Assembly: GCA_934169775.1 (NCBI GenBank)
Contig: CAKPOI010000002.1
Location: forward strand, 1 to 64,000
Reading direction: 5' to 3'
Source: an uncultured Clostridia bacterium
GTDB taxonomy: Bacteria; Bacillota; Clostridia; TANB77; CAG-508
DNA length: 64,000 nt
Part shown: in pieces, positions 56,843-63,864 of the stretch
Layout: every line of letters begins with the position of its first letter
How positions within the stretch are numbered: the first letter of the stretch is position 1
The notes under the pieces: generated by a model
Told to the model about the DNA's origin: nothing
Databases searched by the model: none
Seen by the model: the letters and a program-made list of their open reading frames with translations, nothing else
Program-made: the position numbers and the translations under genes

Positions 56843-57844
56843 TTGAAAAAGTTAGGTAAACAAACTATTCAGTTTGATGCTCCTCCTACTATTGCAGAAT
56901 GTGCAAGTATAGTTGGTCCTAAGGAGGCTCAAGGTCCTCTTTCTAAATATTTTGATCAAACTTTAGATGATGAATTTTGGGGAGAAAAAACTTGGGAAAA
57001 AGCTGAAAGTAAAATTATAAAAGAAACTGTAAATACTGTTATTAATAAATCTGGTATTCCTTCTGATAAAATTGATTGCTGTTTTGCTGGTGATTTATTA
57101 AATCAGTGTATTTCTTCTAGTTTTGGACTTCGTGAATTAAATATTCCGTTTTTTGGAGTTTTTGGTGCTTGTTCTACTTTTGTAGAATCTATGTGTTTAG
57201 GAGCAATGTGTGTGGAAAGTTTTGCTGAAAATGTACTTTGTGCTACATCTAGTCATTTTTGTAGTGCAGAAAAGCAATTCCGTTTTCCTTTAGAATTAGG
57301 AAATCAACGTCCTCCTTCTGCTCAATGGACTGTTACTGGTTCTGGTGCAGCTATTTTGACTAAATCTGGTCAAGGTCCTTTTATTACTACCATCACTCCT
57401 GGTAAAATTGTTGATATGGGTATAAAGGATGCTAATAATATGGGTGCTGCTATGGCTCCAGCTTTTTGTGATACATTAGTTACTCATTTTTTGGATACTG
57501 GTAGAAATCCTAGTTATTATGATGTTATTATTAGTGGAGATTTAGGCTATATTGGTAAGGATATTGCTATAGATATTATGCGTTCTCAAGGTTATAATAT
57601 TAGGTCTAATTATAATGATTGTGGTGTTCTTATTTTTGATAAGTCTGAACAAGATACTCATTCTGGTGGTAGTGGATGTGGTTGCTGTGGTTCTGTTTTT
57701 TCTGGTTATTTCTTTAAGCAATTACGTGATAGAAAAATTAAAAAGATGCTTCTTATTGCTACTGGTGCTTTGATGAATTCTACTAGTTCTCAACAAGGTG
57801 AGAGTATTCCTGGTATTGCTCATGCTATTAGTATTGAGGTTTAA
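56843..57844 (+). CDS. spoVAD: Stage V sporulation protein AD
   Basis: Dipicolinic-acid-binding protein with a thiolase fold on the spore inner membrane. 333 residues starting LKKLGKQTIQFDAPP. Conserved parts are ASIVGPKEAQGPLSKYFD, FGVFGACSTFVESMCLGAM and GVLIFDKSEQDTHSGGSGCGC. The start is TTG at 56843, nine bases after TAGGAG; the TTG at 56834 abuts the ribosome site. It is separated from spoVAE by a family B repeat. Confidence 0.94.
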   Translation: MKKLGKQTIQFDAPPTIAECASIVGPKEAQGPLSKYFDQTLDDEFWGEKTWEKAESKIIKETVNTVINKSGIPSDKIDCCFAGDLLNQCISSSFGLRELNIPFFGVFGACSTFVESMCLGAMCVESFAENVLCATSSHFCSAEKQFRFPLELGNQRPPSAQWTVTGSGAAILTKSGQGPFITTITPGKIVDMGIKDANNMGAAMAPAFCDTLVTHFLDTGRNPSYYDVIISGDLGYIGKDIAIDIMRSQGYNIRSNYNDCGVLIFDKSEQDTHSGGSGCGCCGSVFSGYFFKQLRDRKIKKMLLIATGALMNSTSSQQGESIPGIAHAISIEV

Positions 57845-57855
57845 ATTTTTTTATT

Positions 57856-57924
57856 AAAGATGCGGACTTTAATATGCTCTAATAAGTGCTAATGTTATTA
57901 ATGTCCGCTTTTGTTCTATTATAG
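57856..57924. repeat. Family B repeat, copy 2, inside the spoVA operon
   Basis: aaagatgcggactttaatat, then aagtgctaatgttattaa and gtccgcttttgttctattat. It matches copy 1 closely. It lies between spoVAD and spoVAE, where the two genes normally touch, and would be transcribed. Confidence 0.75.
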
Positions 57925-57952
57925 TATTATAGTATAGATTGGGGGTTATCTT

Positions 57953-58345
57953 ATGGATTTGAATTGGGCTGAAGTTTTTGCTTGGCCGTCTCTTTTGAAG
58001 TGCTTTGTTGTTGGTGGACTTATTTGTGTGATTGGCCAAATTTTAATTGATAAAACTAAACTTACTCCTGCTCGTATTTTAGTTATTTTTGTTACTACTG
58101 GTGCTATTCTGGGTGGTCTTGGTATTTATCAATATCTTGTTGATTTCGCTGGTGCTGGTGCTACTGTTCCTTTGACTGGTTTTGGCTACAATTTGGCTAA
58201 AGGTGCTATTGAGGGTGTTAAACAGTCTGGTATTGTTGGTGCTTTTACTGGTGGTGTTAAGGCTGCCGCTGGTGGTATTGCTGCTGCTGTCTTTTTCGGT
58301 TATCTTGCTTCTTTGATTTCTAAGCCTAAAATGAAAAAGCAGTAA
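57953..58345 (+). CDS. spoVAE: Stage V sporulation protein AE
   Basis: 130-residue membrane protein of the SpoVA channel complex. It has the same fold as SpoVAC: FVVGGLICVIGQILIDKTKLTPARILV and DFAGAGATVPLTGFGYNLAKGAIEG. GGGGG precedes the ATG. Last gene of the operon; a terminator follows. Confidence 0.95.
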   Translation: MDLNWAEVFAWPSLLKCFVVGGLICVIGQILIDKTKLTPARILVIFVTTGAILGGLGIYQYLVDFAGAGATVPLTGFGYNLAKGAIEGVKQSGIVGAFTGGVKAAAGGIAAAVFFGYLASLISKPKMKKQ

Positions 58346-58400
58346 TATGCAATTTTATATCATGTTTATTATTATAATTATTAATTTTTTTAAAAATTTT

Positions 58401-58436
58401 AAAAGAACCTTTTTTATCTAATAAGGTTCTTTTTTT
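58401..58436 (+). terminator. Terminator of the spoVA operon
   Basis: AAAAGAACCTT, an 11-base loop and AAGGTTCTTTTTTT. Confidence 0.88.
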
Positions 58437-58471
58437 CTCTATTTTCATATATTTTTATATACTTTTTTGAA

Positions 58472-58590
58472 TTTTTTCACGTTTTTGGGAGATGTTTTTT
58501 TATTTTTTTCACGTTTTGTGGAGATAAATTTCAAATTTTTTCACGTTTTTGGGAGATGCTTTTTTGATTTTTTCACATTTTGTGGAGATT
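58472..58590. repeat. Four tandem units with exact 32-base period
   Basis: CAC of the motif TTTTTTCACGTTTT lies at 58478, 58510, 58542 and 58574, i.e. every 32 bases. Units alternate between tttttgggagatg and ttttgtggagat, giving an A-B-A-B order. The pattern points to duplication of a 64-base pair of units. It lies between spoVAE and the convergent pentapeptide gene. Confidence 0.75.
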
Positions 58591-58600
58591 CTTTAGAATT

Positions 58601-59242
58601 TTATTGCTTTATTTTTACTCCTAATAAGTACATTATATCTATGGCTTGAAACTGATTTATAATAGCTCCTTTTATGTCTTCTATTGAAACTGCTATTCCT
58701 TCAATATTACTATTTGATAAATCTATATCTTTTAGACTTGTTTTAAATATCTGAGCTTGTGTTAAATCTGCTTTGTTGTATATTATATTTTTTAATTTAT
58801 TTTCTTGGAAATTACTATTTCTTAGACTTGTATCTTCAAATGCTACTTTTTCTATACTGGCTAATGAAAAATTGGCATAATTCATATTTGTTTCTTTAAA
58901 ACTCACATTGTATATCCTTGTTTCTGTAAGGTTACATCCTGTTAATTTGCAATTATTAAACTCACATCTTATAAAACTGCTGTTTTCAAATGAAGTATTT
59001 GAAAAATTGCAATTATTAAATTCTATATCAGTAAATGTGCTATATTGTAGTTTACTATTTATTATTTCTGTGTTTTTTATTACTGCTTTTTCTATTCTTA
59101 TATCTGTATATTCATTATTTTCTTCTATGTGATTTTCAAGATATATTTTTTCTAGTTCTGCATTTTCTTTTAATTCTTTGTTTAGATTTTCAATTTTTCT
59201 TAATTTACTTATTTCTATTTTTTGTGGCTTTATTATATTCAA
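58601..59242 (-). CDS. Pentapeptide-repeat protein
   Basis: 213 residues. The middle and end form repeats of the A(D/N)LxX type (NCNFSNTSFENSSFIRCEF, CKLTGCNLTETRIYNVSF, ADLTQAQIFKTSLKDIDLSN) that fold into a right-handed beta-helix. Some such proteins mimic DNA and protect gyrase (Qnr, MfpA); this one has no feature that shows that. The start is TTG at 59242 after AAGGAGA. It stands 19 bases after the ProX-like gene and is co-transcribed. Confidence 0.84.
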   Translation of the reverse strand: MNIIKPQKIEISKLRKIENLNKELKENAELEKIYLENHIEENNEYTDIRIEKAVIKNTEIINSKLQYSTFTDIEFNNCNFSNTSFENSSFIRCEFNNCKLTGCNLTETRIYNVSFKETNMNYANFSLASIEKVAFEDTSLRNSNFQENKLKNIIYNKADLTQAQIFKTSLKDIDLSNSNIEGIAVSIEDIKGAIINQFQAIDIMYLLGVKIKQ

Positions 59243-59261
59243 TATTTTTCTCCTTTTTGTA

Positions 59262-59762
59262 TTAATTTACTTCTTTTATTTCTACTAGTTCAACTTTGTT
59301 TCCATGTTCTTTTATAATATTAATTAAATCTTTAGTTTTTAACCATATTGTTGCTGTATTATCATTTGGATGTATTCCTATAATATCAGTTTTTTCAATA
59401 AATTCTTTATCTAGAAAAACTTTTACTTTATTTTCTTTATCATTTAGAATTCCTAATGGTGATACAGATCCTGGTAAAATTTGTATCATATCTTTTAATT
59501 CTTTTTCTGATGCAAAACTTAATGGTCTAGTATTATTTTCTTTTCTGAATTCTTTTAGATTTACTCTTTTATTTCCTTTTACTGTTATTAAATAATAGTT
59601 TTCTTTTTTGTCATCTCTTACAAATAAGTTTTTGGCATCTGATTCTGGATATGGTATTTCTGCTTCAGATATTTCTGACATACTATATACTGCTTTGTGT
59701 TCTGTAATTTCATACCATATTTGTTTGTTTTTTATATATTCATATATTTGCTTTTTATCCAT
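59262..59762 (-). CDS. Prolyl-tRNA editing protein (YbaK/ProX family)
   Basis: Deacylase that clears mischarged Ala- or Cys-tRNA(Pro) in trans. 166 residues of the YbaK fold. The N-terminal helix (IWYEITEHKAVYSMSE) and KNLFVRDDKKENYYLITVKGNKRVNLK match the ProX/PrdX group, as does ILPGSVSPLGILND with its catalytic Ser/Gly loop. AAAAGGAG precedes the ATG. PrdX names a proline-reductase-linked member, but no prd genes are nearby. Confidence 0.87.
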   Translation of the reverse strand: MDKKQIYEYIKNKQIWYEITEHKAVYSMSEISEAEIPYPESDAKNLFVRDDKKENYYLITVKGNKRVNLKEFRKENNTRPLSFASEKELKDMIQILPGSVSPLGILNDKENKVKVFLDKEFIEKTDIIGIHPNDNTATIWLKTKDLINIIKEHGNKVELVEIKEVN

Positions 59763-59921
59763 TTTTACTCCTTTTTATTTCTTCTTTTATTTCTATTATT
59801 GTTTGTCTAATACTAACTGTCATAATCTCATGTAAAATGATGATTTACTATTTTACTTAACCATTATTATTTTATCTATATTTTTGATAAATTACAATAT
59901 AATAAATTAAAGTTTATAGAA

Positions 59922-59951
59922 AAACCTCTCCTCATTTCTGAGGAGAGAAAA
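59922..59951 (-). terminator. Terminator of gene 59961
   Basis: CTCTCCTCA, TTTC loop and TGAGGAGAG, followed by a T-run on the minus strand. Confidence 0.85.
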
Positions 59952-59960
59952 ACATATTTT

Positions 59961-60251
59961 TTACTTTCTTCTGGATACCAGTTTAATTCTCAATGATTTT
60001 GTAAAACCAAATTCTTCATTGTCCATAAGGACACCAAAGAAATAGTCTGTATCATCTCTGCGGATTTCAACAATTTTGCCAAAGCCTTCATGTTGAATTC
60101 CGGGACAAATATATCCATGACAGTCCGCAGTTACGCGAACTCGATCATATAATTGAAATTTGTCCTCTCCATTAATCCGAACTGCAACAGGGATGTCGAA
60201 TTCATCGATAATGAGCTGGTAATTTGAATAGATAGTGTTTTCAAGTTTCAT
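59961..60251 (-). CDS. Hypothetical protein with atypical base composition
   Basis: Not recognised. 96 residues with a beta-rich KOW/SH3-like run (LYDRVRVTADCHGYICPG ... GKIVEIRRDDTDYFFGVLM). Base use is clearly less AT-rich than the neighbours, with codons such as CCG, GCG and GTC that are rare here. This suggests recent transfer. It has its own promoter, an 85-base leader with a perfect GGATAATTATCC palindrome beside the ribosome site, and a terminator. Confidence 0.72.
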   Translation of the reverse strand: MKLENTIYSNYQLIIDEFDIPVAVRINGEDKFQLYDRVRVTADCHGYICPGIQHEGFGKIVEIRRDDTDYFFGVLMDNEEFGFTKSLRIKLVSRRK

Positions 60252-60336
60252 ATTATTTTCCTCCTTGGATAATTATCCTAAAAAATTTGTCTGTGGCCTT
60301 TGACGCAACGGAGTTACAATATGTTACATCTCTTAT

Positions 60337-60365
60337 AGTATATCATATTTACATAAATTTGTAAA
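60337..60365 (-). promoter_or_regulatory. Promoter of gene 59961
   Basis: TTTACA, 17 bases, TATACT on the minus strand, about 85 bases upstream of the ATG. Confidence 0.7.
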
Positions 60366-60433
60366 ACAAAAAGAGACAACTTAAAAAATTGTCCCCCTAT
60401 TTTTATTTTATCCCTTATTTAGATTTTTTAATA

Positions 60434-60784
60434 CTAAGCTTTTTTTGCAACTTCTGCTAATTCACTGAATGCTTTTGGATCTGTTATAGCTAAGTCTGAT
60501 AACATTTTTCTGTTTATTGTTACATTTGCTTTTTTTAGTCCTGCTATCATTTTGCTATATGTTGTTCCATTCATTCTTGCTGCAGCATTGATTCTTGCTA
60601 TCCATAATTTTCTGAAATTACTTTTTTTGTCTTTTCTTCCTACATATGCATATGATAAAGATTTCATTACTGCTTGGTTTGCATTTCTAAATCTATAGTG
60701 TTTTGCACCATAATATCCTTTTGCTTGTTTTAATATTTTTTTATGTCTTGCTCTTGTTGTTCTAGCTGTTTTAACTCTTGCCAT
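60434..60784 (-). CDS. rplT: Ribosomal protein L20
   Basis: Large-subunit assembly protein, 116 residues: MARVKTARTTRARHKKILKQ, KGYYGAKHYRFRNANQAVMKSLSYAYVGRK and LWIARINAAARMNGTTYS. The start ATG 60784 lies six bases after AAGGAAGGTG. Last gene of the infC operon; in other Bacillota L20 binds the leader and represses it. Confidence 0.97.
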   Translation of the reverse strand: MARVKTARTTRARHKKILKQAKGYYGAKHYRFRNANQAVMKSLSYAYVGRKDKKSNFRKLWIARINAAARMNGTTYSKMIAGLKKANVTINRKMLSDLAITDPKAFSELAEVAKKA

Positions 60785-60822
60785 TTTTTTCACCTTCCTT
60801 ATTTTGATTCTTTTCTAATTGA

Positions 60823-61026
60823 TTATCCACCATATGGTAGTAATTTTTTGATTGTTTTTTTGCATGATTTGTCTGCATAAGCATCTAATACTTTTCCTGT
60901 CTTTCTTTGTCTGCTTGTTTTGTTTGCTAATAAATGTCTTCTATTTGCTTTTGTTCTTTTTACTTTTCCTGTTGCTGTTAATCCATATCTTTTATTAGCT
61001 GCTCTGTTTGTTTTTAATTTTGCCAT
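60823..61026 (-). CDS. rpmI: Ribosomal protein L35
   Basis: 67 residues, basic: KLKTNRAANKRYGLTATGKVKRTKANRRHLLANKTSRQ. The L35 pattern is complete. Between infC and rplT. Confidence 0.97.
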   Translation of the reverse strand: MAKLKTNRAANKRYGLTATGKVKRTKANRRHLLANKTSRQRKTGKVLDAYADKSCKKTIKKLLPYGG

Positions 61027-61060
61027 TGGTTTTTCCTCCCTTTCGATTTTGATTTTTATT

Positions 61061-61570
61061 TTATGCTTTTTTTGATAAAATCGTAAACATATTTCTACCT
61101 TCTAGTTTTGGTTGTTTTTCAACTGTTGCTATATCTTCTAGTGCTTCTATAAATTTGTTTAGTACTGTTTCTCCTGCTTTTACATTGTTTACTTCTCTTC
61201 CTCTAAAACGTAGTGTGATTTTTACTTTGTTTCCTGCTTCTAAAAATTTTCTTGCATTTTTAGTTTTGAATCCAAAGTCATGTTCTTCAATGTTTGGAGT
61301 AACTCTTAATTCTTTTACTTCTAATACTTTTTGCTTTTTCTTTGCTTCTTTTTCTTTTTTTGCTTGCTCAAATTTGTATTTTCCGTAATTCATTATTTTG
61401 CAAACTATTGGCTTACTGTTTGGTGCAACTACTACTAAGTCTAAATTACTTTTTCCAGCTAATTCTAATGCTGCACTTGTTGCCATTACTCCTAATTTTT
61501 CTCCGTTTGCTCCTATTACTTGTACTTCTTTTTCTCTTATTTGTCCATTAATCGGTAATTCTTGTTTTAT
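61061..61570 (-). CDS. infC: Translation initiation factor IF-3, probable ATA start
   Basis: Keeps 30S subunits free and checks the start codon. 169 residues. The N-domain (LPINGQIREKEVQVIGANGEKLG) and C-domain (KELRVTPNIEEHDFGFKTKNARKFLEAGNKVKITLRFRGRE) are complete. The only well-placed start after GGAGGTG is ATA at 61570. Rare start codons (AUU, AUA) are known for infC, where they give autoregulation. The ATG at 61633 would begin inside the attenuator leader and is rejected. Confidence 0.93.
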   Translation of the reverse strand: MKQELPINGQIREKEVQVIGANGEKLGVMATSAALELAGKSNLDLVVVAPNSKPIVCKIMNYGKYKFEQAKKEKEAKKKQKVLEVKELRVTPNIEEHDFGFKTKNARKFLEAGNKVKITLRFRGREVNNVKAGETVLNKFIEALEDIATVEKQPKLEGRNMFTILSKKA

Positions 61571-61730
61571 ATTAAAACACCTCCATAAATAAAAAAATTG
61601 ACTTTTGTTACAAGTCAATTCACCTTTATACACAAAAATGTTAATTAAATTCTTAATTTATTTTTGTATAACCTTTTTCCTTTGGATAAGGTGAGAAGTT
61701 TGCCTTCTTCTTGTAACAGATATTATTATA
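61571..61730 (-). promoter_or_regulatory. infC leader with terminator/antiterminator (L20-leader-like)
   Basis: The transcript begins near CTGTTACAAGAAGAAGG. GTTACAAG at its start is fully complementary to CTTGTAAC near the end, which overlaps the terminator hairpin. An ACCTTATCC...GGAAAAAGGTT hairpin stands between. This layout is that of the Bacillota L20 leader, in which L20 binding favours termination. Match to the family is by shape and gene order. Confidence 0.8.
61590..61620 (-). terminator. Attenuator terminator in the infC leader
   Basis: On the minus strand AATTGACTT, a loop holding GTAAC, and AAGTCAATT followed by TTTTT. It is upstream of the infC ribosome site. Confidence 0.85.
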
Positions 61731-61752
61731 TCATACTTTTTCCGTTTGTCAA
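61725..61752 (-). promoter_or_regulatory. infC operon promoter
   Basis: TTGACA, a 16-base spacer and TATAAT on the minus strand. Both hexamers match the consensus. Confidence 0.85.
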
Positions 61753-61801
61753 GCATTTTTTATTATTTTTTTGCTTAGTTTACTGACAAAAAATTCTAAA
61801 A

Positions 61802-62044
61802 TTATTGTGTTAACTCCTTTATAACTATTTGTTTTTCTTCTATTCTTCCTTCTATCCATATTATATCTTCTTTTTTTAATTCTCTATAGCATTTGTCTGC
61901 TATCTCGTTATATCCTATTACTTTTATTTTTGATTTGTTATCTAATTCTATTTCAAATATTATTACTGCATCTGCATTTCTTATAAATGTAAATTTATAT
62001 TCTGGTTCTGTTATTATTTTTCCTTTTATAAAACATATATTCAT
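61802..62044 (-). CDS. Small OB-fold-like protein
   Basis: 80 residues: MNICFIKGKIITEPEYKF ... AVIIFEIELDNKSKIKVIGYNEIADKCYRELKKEDIIWIEGRI. The strand order and the V-G-Y-x-x-x-A and EGRI positions resemble single-stranded DNA-binding (SSB/PriB) OB-folds without the acidic tail. The function is not established. Only a weak AAGG precedes the ATG. Confidence 0.6.
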   Translation of the reverse strand: MNICFIKGKIITEPEYKFTFIRNADAVIIFEIELDNKSKIKVIGYNEIADKCYRELKKEDIIWIEGRIEEKQIVIKELTQ

Positions 62045-62240
62045 TTTTTTCCTTATATTTACTTTCGTAAAATAAATATATTCAATTTCTTTACTAACAT
62101 TTATTTTACTGATTCTTTTTTACCTACTCTTATTATTTTTTTTATTTTTATATATTTAATAATTGGGGAAGGAATAAATCTCTTTAATACTAATACCTTT
62201 ACTGTATATATTCCGTAAAATATATAATCTGAAAATTGTA

Positions 62241-62385
62241 TTAGAGTGCAGGACGGAAACCAATATTGTTGTTGGCATTGGTCGTGTTATTGTTATTGCG
62301 GTTAGAGGCTGGATTGTTAGAACCGGAATTGTTGTAATTGCCTCCCCTGTTGGCACAAGGATTGTTGCTGTTGGAAGTTTTCGAT
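62241..62385 (-). repeat. DGR template repeat (TR)
   Basis: Read on the minus strand it encodes NSNNPCANRGGNYNNSG, then SNNPASNRNNNNTTNANNN and IGFRPAL followed by TAA. It is the C-terminus of a CLec/FGE-type variable protein in which AAC/AAT codons fill the surface positions, the hallmark of a DGR template. It is richer in G and C than its surroundings. It lies 50 bases downstream of the reverse transcriptase on the same strand. Boundaries are approximate because no variable repeat is available to align. Confidence 0.85.
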
Positions 62386-62434
62386 TTATCCCTAATTTTG
62401 TTTTATACACGTATTCAATTTTTGTTTTCAAAAT

Positions 62435-63445
62435 TTATTCTGTATAAAATAATTTGTTTGTTAAGTTGTATATATTTGCTATTTTTATATATCCCATATG
62501 TCCTGCTAAATATTTTTTTGCTTCTTTACTTGTTATTTTGCCTTCTTTTACTTGTTCTGTTAATTTTTTTATTTTCTTTTTTAGTTTTCTTTTTCCTTTG
62601 TCTCTTATTTTTAGTCTATATTCATTTATTTTATATCCACAAAAATTTACTCCTTGTTTGCTTTTGAATATTTGTGTTTTTTTGTTTAATTCTAATCCTA
62701 AGTTTTCTTTTAGATATTTTTGTATTTTTTCTAATGCTTCTTTTGCTTCTTGTTTTGTTTTTACAAATATTATGCTGTCGTCCAAATATCTTTTATAGTA
62801 TTTTATTTTTAACTTATGCTTTATGTATTGGTCTACTTCTTTTAAATATATGTTTGCAAACATTTGTGATGTGTAATTTCCTATTTCTAATCCTTTTGGT
62901 CTTTTTTGTGCATATACTATTTCTTCTAGTAACCATATTATATCTTTGTCTTGTATTTTTCTTTTTAATATTTTTAATAATATTTGTTTGTCTATATTGT
63001 CAAAATATTTAGATACGTCCATTTTTAGTATATAATATTCTCCCCATTTTGCTTTACAGTGTTTCATTGTTTTTTGCGTGTCTATACATGCTTTATGCAT
63101 TCCTCTGTTTTTTATACATGCATATGTGTTTTTTATAAATTGTGGTACATATGCTGGTTCTAAAAAATTATCTACTACCCATCTGTGTACTATTCTGTTT
63201 ATATATTTTGACTTTTCTATTTTTCTTACTTTTGGTTCTGTTACATAAAATTCTGTATATCCTCCATGCCTGTATGTTTTGGTTTTTAGTTTTTCTAATA
63301 GCCACATTATATATTCTTCTTGCTTTAAATTAAATTCTATTATTTCTTTTCTATAGCCTTTTCCCTTTTGTGATTCCTTATGTGCAAGCATTAGTTTTTC
63401 GTATGTTAGTTTTTCTTCATATTTGTATCGTATCGTTTTTGGCAT
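62435..63445 (-). CDS. DGR reverse transcriptase
   Basis: Copies the template RNA with errors at adenines; the cDNA replaces the variable repeat of the target gene. 336 residues, a palm-and-fingers enzyme without maturase or endonuclease domains. Motifs are KMDVSKYFDNID (Asp143), the DGR-type GLEIGNYTSQ (residues 186-194, where group II intron enzymes have QGGxxSP), MFANIYL and YLDD at 220-223. The C-terminus has VNFCGYKINEYRL and the helical thumb. It overlaps the Avd-like gene by 29 bases, and AGGAGG lies inside that gene. Confidence 0.93.
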   Translation of the reverse strand: MPKTIRYKYEEKLTYEKLMLAHKESQKGKGYRKEIIEFNLKQEEYIMWLLEKLKTKTYRHGGYTEFYVTEPKVRKIEKSKYINRIVHRWVVDNFLEPAYVPQFIKNTYACIKNRGMHKACIDTQKTMKHCKAKWGEYYILKMDVSKYFDNIDKQILLKILKRKIQDKDIIWLLEEIVYAQKRPKGLEIGNYTSQMFANIYLKEVDQYIKHKLKIKYYKRYLDDSIIFVKTKQEAKEALEKIQKYLKENLGLELNKKTQIFKSKQGVNFCGYKINEYRLKIRDKGKRKLKKKIKKLTEQVKEGKITSKEAKKYLAGHMGYIKIANIYNLTNKLFYTE

Positions 63446-63668
63446 AGTATTTTATTAGTCCTCCTAATATTTTTCCTATTTCATATATTTGCTCCATTGC
63501 TACTCTGAATTTCTTTTCGTCTATCCATTGGTTCTTTTTCATTATTCTTAAATATATTCTTTGTGTGTTTAGCTCTGCATCTATATGGTTTAGTGTTTCT
63601 ATTATTTGGCTTTTTTCTCCTTTACCTATTTTGTTTATATACATTATTTTTCTTATCATTTGATACAT
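63417..63668 (-). CDS. Avd-like DGR accessory protein
   Basis: Accessory variability determinant: a four-helix-bundle protein that binds the reverse transcriptase and template RNA. 83 residues from ATG 63668, with the family pattern of paired helices (IIETLNHIDAELNTQRIYLRIM) and the end EIGKILGGLIKYY. The frame is open 21 codons further upstream (to base 63731). It reads ENIRTEKFSIGNEYKQS, which looks like genuine Avd N-terminal sequence, but no ATG, GTG or TTG is there. A longer protein with a nonstandard start, or a fusion from the upstream gene, is possible. Confidence 0.8.
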   Translation of the reverse strand: MYQMIRKIMYINKIGKGEKSQIIETLNHIDAELNTQRIYLRIMKKNQWIDEKKFRVAMEQIYEIGKILGGLIKYYAKNDTIQI

Positions 63669-63681
63669 GCTTTGTTTATAT

Positions 63682-63864
63682 TCATTTCCTATACTGAATT
63701 TTTCTGTTCTTATATTTTCCTGTGTATTTTTTTATTACTTCTAGTCTGTTTGTTTGTTGATTGAAATAATACACTATGTATGAGTATTCCTTTTCTTCTA
63801 ATTTTTTCATATATGTTTCTATTGAATTTACTGGTATTCCTATTTTACATACTTCTGGTTCCAT
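63682..63864 (-). CDS. MutS-like DGR accessory protein, C-terminal part
   Basis: 60 residues: CKIGIPVNSIETYMKKLEEKEYSYIVYYFNQQ. It corresponds to the second half of the MutS mismatch-binding domain I (the G-V-P-x-H-S...Y...L...GY.V pattern). It directly follows an in-frame TGA that ends the first half (TGAATGG). MutS-like (MSL) genes are known DGR accessories. The gene's end overlaps the open Avd frame. It could be restarted at this ATG or read through the stop. Confidence 0.65.
   Translation of the reverse strand: MEPEVCKIGIPVNSIETYMKKLEEKEYSYIVYYFNQQTNRLEVIKKYTGKYKNRKIQYRK

Noticed and set aside
58472..58590. CRISPR array
   Set aside because: The period is 32 bases in total, so there is no room for separate repeat and spacer. 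The units are related along their whole length and no cas genes are present.
61571..61633. Longer IF-3 starting at ATG 61633
   Set aside because: The extension would be read from the attenuator hairpin and is not conserved; the GGAGGTG ribosome site lies after it.
62156..62431. 91-codon open frame across the DGR template repeat (minus strand)
   Set aside because: It reads the TR in a frame (TTIPVLTIQPLT...) that loses the CLec-like GGNYNN...IGFRPAL pattern. It has no ribosome site. The adjacent frame with Asn codons is the meaningful one.
62435..63445. Group II intron or retron reverse transcriptase
   Set aside because: No maturase or HNH domain and no intron ribozyme or msr/msd structure. 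IGNYTSQ in place of QGGxxSP and the neighbouring Avd and TR indicate a DGR.
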